From the NCBI GenBank assembly GCA_000727475.1, contig KL647301.1:1308093-1372092 (forward strand): a stretch of DNA of 64,000 bases, written 5' to 3'. Each line of letters opens with the position of its first letter. The first letter of the stretch is position 1. A model generated the notes under the pieces. The model saw nothing but the letters and a program-made list of their open reading frames with translations. It had not been told where the DNA came from and made no database searches. Source of the stretch: Sarcocystis neurona (lineage: Eukaryota > Apicomplexa > Conoidasida > Eucoccidiorida > Sarcocystidae). Below, piece by piece: positions 57,360-64,000 of this stretch. The position numbers and the translations under genes were made by a program.

Positions 57360-59258
57360 TACTGCTGCTGCCGCTCCATTTGCTGTCGCAGCAGCTGCTG
57401 CTGCCCATAGTCTCCTTTTTTTGCTTTTGCTGACACTGCTGCGTGTGCTGCTGTTGCTGCCTGTACCGCGCCAGGGCTCTGGGCCTGCCGCTGCTCCTGC
57501 TGCTGCAACTTTCTCTGCTGCTGCTGCAGCCACTCCAGCGGGGTCGTCTGTCGCTGCTGGTGCTGCGGCTTCTCCCCCGTCGGCGGGTGTGGCTTTTCCT
57601 GCAGCGCAGTTACTGCCGTGTTACATTCCTCTCTATCTGTTCCTCCCTTTCTCTCCTGCTGCTACGGTGGACGTGCGTCGCTGCCCTGAGTTGTGGGGCT
57701 GGCGAGGAGGTTCTTGCCTGCTGTCCGTGCCCTTCGTTGGCTTCCCGCTTCGTCGTCCGCCTGTGTGCTGGATTTTTTGCGGCCGACCGCGGCGACAGTC
57801 TCTCTGTATCTCGCCTTTCCTTCTGCGGGACTGCTGCGTCGTGCCTTCAGCAGCAGGAGACGCCGTCTCGCCGGCTCCACACACACACTGGCTCTTCCTC
57901 TCTTCGTGTCTTCTGTTTTCGTCTTCGTCTTCTTCACCGAGGCTCTCGCCTGGCTGCAGCAGCTGCGCAGCAGCCCTGCAGACACACAGACCCGCAGCGG
58001 GATTACGCGTAGATACTCCACGGAAGGACGGCTAGTTAACAGCAGTCGACAGTAGCCGCCTGTCTCTCTCACTTTCTGTGCCTCTGTCCGCCTCTCTCTC
58101 TCTGTGTAGACACTTGCAGGGAGACTTATGATGTGTCATGCATGCGTGAGCCACAGAGGCTGCTGTCTCAACACGTAGGTGCGGAACTCGCTGCGTAGTC
58201 CGCCTGAATGTTACCATCGATCTCTGCGTCCTATTCAACCAACAGACATACATACATACGCACGCCACCACGTACGTTGTCTTCCGTCTTGTATTATCTG
58301 TGTGTGTGTGTGTGTGTGTGTGCGTGCTGTTATATACATGTGTGTGCGCGCCTCTGTATATGCAATGCCGTTCTCGCGCCGTCTTTTCCCCTCCCCGTTG
58401 AATTGTCTTCGTCTCCCTCTGTGTGGGCGTGTGTGTGTGTTTTTGCTGCTTTAGCGACGCGCCGTGTCTCAAGTAGGCCCGTCGGTTCCTTCGGAAGGGG
58501 CAGGGAGGAGCTGCCTCCGCTGCGTTCTCAGTTTATGTGTGTGCGCGTGCAGACGGAGGACTGCGTTTCGTGGGAGGAAACAGAAGGACGAGTGAGAAGC
58601 TTTTCTTATTTCTCTGCTTCCGCTTCTCCCCTCCCCCCCTTCCGTCTTCCTTGACGTGGCAGCGGCGGCAAAGGCGTCTTGCTCTTTGCTGGGTACAGCG
58701 CCGGCTCTGCACATATACATACTAACCCAGCGGCAGATACACACATACACACATACATATTTTTTACTCTTTCGTCGAGCGTTCTCAACTCTAGCGCAGC
58801 GCTCTCTTCCCGGGAAAGAGCACATGCATACATGTACATATAGAGAGACAGGACGAGACAAAGGCGTGTGTGTCCCACGTTCCTGATATGATCTGTGGCT
58901 CTTGCGTTGTTGCCGACCCCGCGTGAGCAAGCAGCGTACACGTACCAACGAAGCCTCTCTGCATCGCCACCAAGGGCGGGGCGGTGTTGCGGGTGCCGAG
59001 GAGGAACGTCGTTCCCCGGCGGGGAGGGGGCAGCAGCATCAGGACATGCAGACTGCCTCTTCTCGCGGCGGAAGGGGCAGGGGGGTCCCGTGAGGAAGCG
59101 TGGCTCTGGCCGGGTGCAGCAGGTGCGTTTTCTTCGGGTTTCTGCATCTCTCGCGCGTCTTCGTGGTGGGCAGCTGACTCGCTTTTGCTGCTGCAGCTGT
59201 GCGCTTGACCTGGCGCCGGCGTGACCGCCAGCAACGTCGCCCCAGCAGCGGGGGGCAC
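57360..59258 (-). CDS. upstream exon candidates of a minus-strand Ala/Gln-rich protein
   Basis: Three stretches look coding on the minus strand. 57359-57600 follows the acceptor GCGCTGCAG. One frame gives GKATPADGGEAAAPAATDD and poly-Ala, another gives Gln-rich PLEWLQQQQRKLQQQ ending in TAA. 57870-57975 follows GTGTCTGCAG and reads AAAQLLQPGESLGEEDEDEN in one frame. 58946-59258 ends at CGTTG|GTACGT and reads DAREMQKPEENAPAAPGQ in one frame. CAG lies on the minus strand, as in other coding exons of this window. Phase does not decide uniquely between frames, so I give no full model. It probably ends in the terminal exon at 57008. Confidence 0.35.
58300..58325. repeat. (TG)n microsatellite
   Basis: An uninterrupted TG run of about a dozen units is followed by GCGTGC. 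It is one of many dinucleotide arrays in the non-coding DNA of this window. Confidence 0.9.
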
Positions 59259-61341
59259 CGCCGTCGTGCGGGGGGCTGCAATCGTCTGCGCGTTGCTTGC
59301 TGGCTTGCTTCCATCTCATTTCTGTTGCTGTTGCATCTGCGTAGTACCACCGCAGGAGCGCTGCTGTCTCACATCGCAGCTGGGAGCGCTCGCGGCACGC
59401 GCAGCTAGCTTGCATCTACCCCTGGTGGGCGGCAGCAGCTAACCGCGCCGGCGCGTGCACCTTGGCAGGCATATAGCCGTTGGCGACAGCAGTCTCACAG
59501 GGTCGCCCGCGGGGCTGCGGACGCTGTTGCGACCGCCGTGACGCCGCTGTTGCCACCGAGGTGCCGCCGCGCAGCGAGGTGCTTTGGACGCGCGCCACAT
59601 GCCGGAGTGGCTATCTACTCTCCATCCACTCTGCGGCTAGCTGTGTGTCGCTGGGCAGGCACACACGCGCCGCGCCGCTTGTGAGCTGTCACTTTCGGTA
59701 GGCAAGGTAGCCGGTGGATGATGGGACGCTGCTGCTGTGGAGGGGTGGCTAGCGAAGCGCAACCAAAGAGAGACGGCTGCTTCTGCAGAGGTAGTTTTAG
59801 GACGAACGGGCCCCGCGCGCTGCGTGCGTCGCAGCTGCCGACGGCTACTCTCGACGTGCAGCGGCGGCTGGCTGGCCGGTCACTGCTGTTAATAAGTGGG
59901 CGGCAACTCCGCAGTAGTTGAGCGGTGACTTCTCGAGATGTGCAAGCATGCGTAGACAGCTGCCTCTAGGAGGAACGCTCCACCGCGAAGCCGTCACGAA
60001 CCGCCGTAACTGGCTAGCTATGGCTGCGACGCGTTCCCCGGCCCACTGCGTGAGCTTGGCCAGGGAGCTGTGTGACATTCTCTGCTGGTGGGAACTCGCG
60101 ACTCTGCTGCAGGTGGACACCAGGGTCTAGCTGGCGTCTGCGTGCGCGCTGTTGGCTAGTAGTAGTAGCTCTTCAATGTGTATACATCATTCTGCATCGA
60201 GGAGGTCCCTCTCCTGCAAAACGTTGTTTGACCGCCTCTTTCGTAGTTGACCGGCTGGATGCGACGGCGTCTGTGCTTCGCCCTTCACTTTCCCCGAACC
60301 GTTCTCCCTCTCTCTAGAAATTAACGGACAGAGAAAGGGACAACGAAGGAGAGGAAGGCCAAAAGGGATAAAGACAAAGAGAGAGGGGAACAGACACAGA
60401 GAGATAGAAATGATTTTCTTATATATGCATGCGTGTGGGTGTGTGTCTGTGACAGAGACAGAAAGACCGAAACAGAAGTGAGTCTCTTATATGTGATATG
60501 TGCGTCTCTGGCTCATATCTCTTTGTATGGGTATCGTTGAGGTATGCAACGCCGTGTCTCGGGTTCTTCTCTGCGGCTCAAATGCGTGAGGGCGCTGCCG
60601 TTGCCGTACACCGCAGATCTTTTCCCCGCTTCTCTACGGAGAGGGAGACTCACGTTTCTCTACACCCGTCCATTTCTAAACACTTTTAGAAAGAAGGACA
60701 CATCTCCACTTGTCTATTAAATTCATCCGTGTGCCTATACACGTCGAGTATTTTCTGTCTTCCCTGTCTTGCTTCGGTCACTGCGTAGGTGTACACGCAC
60801 GGTTTGTGTGTGTCACAGCTGTCCTCCGCCGGCACTTTTGTGTGTGTGTGTGTGTGTTGGTGTTGGTGTTGCGTCGCGCCTTCTACATCTTCTGTGTCAT
60901 CTGCTGCGTGTGTGCTCAGCTCCACAAGTGTAGTGTGTGTGCTGCCGCTATCTCCGTACGTATATCCGTCTGAACGGCCTCTCAGTCTGGTGGTGGCAAG
61001 GGGTCTGGACGCACGTGTACACGCAGGTTCGAAAAATATGTAGCTCCATAGCACTTTCTCTCAACCCCTTCCAGCACACACAGATATTTATTTATATATA
61101 TATCTCTGTCTGGGCGTCTAACAGCGCTACATATACATATGCATATATATGTGTGTGTGTATACACACCTACGCCAGTCTCCCTGTGTACCCGTGCATGC
61201 GTAATATGTGTGTATACATATGTAGCGTGTAGTGTATATATGTATACGTATGTGCGCATTTGGGATGGGCACACAGCACGCAGTGGGAAAAAGCAACGTG
61301 TGTAGAAAGGGACGACTGGAACCGCTTCAAAGGGATCAAAA
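59259..61341. other. GC-richer stretch without a clear gene
   Basis: 59,400-60,200 is GC-rich, with repeated GCTAGC-containing strings (GGCTAGCTGTG, GTGGCTAGCGAAG, CTGGCTAGCTATGG). Several short frames of about 70-90 codons exist on both strands, including a plausible minus-strand one at 59845-60120, but no splice-supported model emerges. 60,310-61,250 has purine-rich and GTGT/TATA repeats. It may contain the promoter of the exon at 61342. Confidence 0.35.
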
Positions 61342-61710
61342 ATGGTGACCGGGGCACTATGGAAAGCAGAGGTGCTGCCGCTGTACAGCCGCAGCAGCGC
61401 AGCAGGCCCGGGAGGAAGCAGCTTGGCGGCAGCAGCGGCAGAGGGAGGAAGCAGCGGCGAGGGGGGGAGGGAGATCAGCGGCGGCAGCAGCGGCGGTGGC
61501 CCGACCACCGCGGGTCGCGGAGGAGGCGCAGCGGAGTATGGAAGCAGCAGGAGCAGCAGCGGTCCCGACGGCAGCAGCAGACTGAACAGTCGCACAGCTG
61601 CTGCTGCTGCAGGAGGAGGAGGAGAAGGAAGCGCAGGAGAAGCTTTTCTCCCAGAGCGGGGGGGAGCAGGGGGAGGTAAAGGAAGAAAGCGACGTCGTCT
61701 CAGCCGCGCG
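61342..61710 (+). CDS. possible first exon of an Ala/Gly/Ser-rich protein (partial)
   Basis: An ATG in good context (AAAAATGG) opens 123 codons that end exactly at CGCGCG|GTAAGA in phase 0. The protein begins MVTGALWKAEVLPLYS, then becomes Ala/Gly/Ser-rich (CAG/GCA on the plus strand, as expected for a plus-strand gene here). It ends basic, in KGRKRRRLSRA. An alternative frame starting earlier (61260) gives a protein-like VERDDWNRFKGIKNGDRG before turning Arg-rich, so an upstream exon in that frame is possible. Later exons would lie right of 61800, where only repeat DNA is visible, or beyond the window. Family not recognised. Confidence 0.38.
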
Positions 61711-62216
61711 GTAAGACCCGTCTCCTGTTGCCTGCCTGTTGTTGTCCTCTTTTGTGTGGATAGACCAAAAGAAAGAGACGAGACGGGGAGACAAACAGGA
61801 AGAAGAAATTAGAGTCCAAAGAAAGCCAGAACCACAAGACGGAGTAAACAACAAATCCCCACCTCTCTTACATTTCTACGCCTACGCAGATGTCAGTGTG
61901 GTGCCTCGATACACACACACGTGTATACGCATAGAGGCATATATGCCGCCGTACTCTTCCTTGTGCATACAAACCCACACACCTGTGTGCCGCGATACTT
62001 CTCCCTGTAGAAATTTTTATATATATATGTATACACGTATACTTGTGTGTAAATACATGATTTCTGCATCCGTACGTAGATGTGTATATGTATATATATG
62101 GACAACACGTAGATTTATGTGTATATATATATATATATATATATGCACAGCACGTAGCGTTGTATGTATATATACTTACACATATGTGCACAACACTTAG
62201 AGCTATATGTATGTAC

Positions 62217-62249
<33 letters not shown>

Positions 62250-64000
62250 TATACCGATGTACGTGGTCGTATCTTGGTTCGTGCATTTGTACGTAGATAT
62301 ATGTATATGTGTACTCCAGCACGTTTTTCCTATATGTATGTATGTACAACACACGCAGTTACATGTATATATGTAGGTACATCTACTTTCGTGCTCGTAT
62401 GTGGAGTTGTGTGTGTTTGTACTCCCGGGGATGTAGATGGATAATCTGCATCCACACCTCTACATGTATGCGTGTCCACATTCGTAGAAACAAACGTATC
62501 CGTGCCTACATTTTGTATGTATGTATTCCTACGTATATATATGTATAAAGATAGAGAGAGACAGAGATAGACAAATCTGAGGTGCTGCAGGTGACGGCTC
62601 GTCAGCCTTCTTCTATTTCCCTTGTATAGGTCGGTTAGGTGTCGTAGAGTCCTTTCTCCTGTCCTTCCTCCTTATACGTAAATATTCGAGAGAAGGGGAC
62701 AACTTCACCTGTATGTAGCATGTGCATGCGTCAAGTTTGCAGGGGACGTCTTCTCTGGCTCGTGCGGCAAGTAGTGAGCGATCTGCAATGCTGCGGCCGT
62801 GTAAACTCCTCTACGTCGGTGTCCAAGTGTGGGAATATTTACACACATATATGCGCACGTACATATAAATGTATATATTGGGCGCGGACCGAATATGTGG
62901 TGGCCGGGATCCTGCATGTCAAGTTCGTCTTACACCGTGTCACAAGTATCCGTGTAGAGATGCTGGCCCATTACTATGTACATTCATATATATAGAGAGA
63001 GGTATGGATATGTATAGATATATGTGTATATACAAATATATAGAGAGGGAAAGAGGGAGGGATGCATAGAGGCATAGAGTTGTGTAGATATATGTCCATA
63101 CATTGCCTCACAACCCATCAGGTACAGAGGCTGGGCCATTACTATTTACACATATATAGAGAGAGAGAAGGAGAGGCATGCATGTATAATATACATATAT
63201 ATATAAATATGTACATTTACACAGAGAGAAACAGGGAGGTATGCATAGAGGCATAGATATATATATACATATTGATATATGTTCATACATCACCTCACAA
63301 CTCATCGGGTACAGAGGCTGGTCCATTACTATTAACATAGAGAGAGATAGAGAGGAGGCATGCATGTAGGCATATATATACATATGTATATATATGTACG
63401 TATATATATACACACACACGGAGGCATGCGTATAGGTCTATATATAAATATATACGAACACATATACATATGAATATGTATAGGTTTGTGCCCACGTGTA
63501 TAGATAGGTACAGGTATGTATAAATAGGTATTCACACAGGTATGTGCAGACCTACATAGTTGTACAGAGCCAGACACGGATATGCATCGATATATATAGA
63601 TATCACACATATAAATATAGAGACAAACACGTATGTGTACACGTACTTTTACGTGTGCGTATTTATATACATTGGTGTGTGTATAGTGATCCACACATAT
63701 ATATTTATATATGCTTACGTGTAAATGTATATGTACAACTACATAGAGATGTCTCTAGGTATCTATCTATCTACGTATTTCTATCTGTCCACCTATATAT
63801 GGTGCCGGCTGCGTGTGTTAGGAAGCTGTACACATGTGCGTGTACAGAGAGTCTTTGGGGCGTACGTGTGGATAGTGGCGTGGAGGACGTTTGTGTGTGA
63901 ACCCTCACTTATATATATATATATTTTGACGTGGCTCCGGTCATATGTGGAGTTGTACAACGTCAGCGTATTTTGCGTAGTACATGCAGTGGTAGAGAGG
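61711..64000. repeat. repeat-dominated right end: TA microsatellites and two tandem repeats
   Basis: Two tandem arrays are visible. At 62095-62350 a ~60 bp unit carries a GACAACACGTAG, GCACAGCACGTAG or GCACAACACTTAG core separated by TA runs. At 62930-63380 a ~170-186 bp unit carries GGTACAGAGGCTG(G/C)(G/T)CCATTACTATT, seen at about 63121 and 63307 and more diverged at about 62962, followed by GAGAGAGA and GGCATGCATGTA. The rest is TATATA/GTATAC/ACACAC. No exon was found. If the exon at 61342 is real, this is its first intron. Confidence 0.6.

Noticed and set aside
1..64000. tRNA, rRNA, telomeric repeats and CRISPR arrays
   Set aside because: I looked for tRNA T-loop and anticodon arrangements, TTTAGGG-type arrays and regularly spaced direct repeats with unique spacers. 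None was found.

Overview
The window looks like nuclear DNA of a coccidian apicomplexan, most likely Eimeria or a close relative. Three things suggest this: very long reading frames full of Ala (GCA), Gln (CAG) and Ser (AGC) homopolymers; genes split by kilobase-sized introns; and non-coding DNA dominated by TA/CA microsatellites and degenerate tandem repeats. I see no tRNA, rRNA, CRISPR array or bacterial-type operon. Gene models below were assembled by eye from codon content, GT..AG sites and reading-frame phase across junctions; no database search was run.

Layout. 1-3250 is repeat-rich and non-coding apart from a possible gene end near 364-471 (+). 3251-10858 (-) is a three-exon SET-domain lysine methyltransferase gene of the SMYD/AKMT type with an acidic N-terminal extension. 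10859-16746 has few repeats and no convincing gene. 16747-18294 holds isolated exons on both strands and a 0.48 kb palindromic element. 19868-25653 (-) is a giant Ala/Gln/Ser-rich protein of unknown function.

26850-50059 (-) is the main result. Eight phase-compatible exons spread over 23 kb join into one protein of about 3,470 residues. Its scattered membrane segments match, in order, the layout of the TMEM245 / AI-2E-transporter family. Two exons of 4.6-4.7 kb carry huge low-complexity insertions, and six small exons carry the conserved membrane core. Its introns contain a 1.8 kb pyrimidine tract, AG-free zones of 486 and 218 nt directly before two acceptors, and CUG-sense repeats, where the exons have CAG-sense repeats.

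50060-54768 is non-coding as far as I can see. 54769-59258 carries several minus-strand exon candidates from one or more genes that I could not join with certainty. 61342-61710 (+) looks like a first exon. The right end (61711-64000) is repeat DNA.

If the models are right, almost all coding sequence in the first 60 kb is on the minus strand. The genes look functionally unrelated: a methyltransferase possibly tied to the apical complex, an SR-rich unknown protein and a multispanning membrane protein. Nothing suggests co-regulation.
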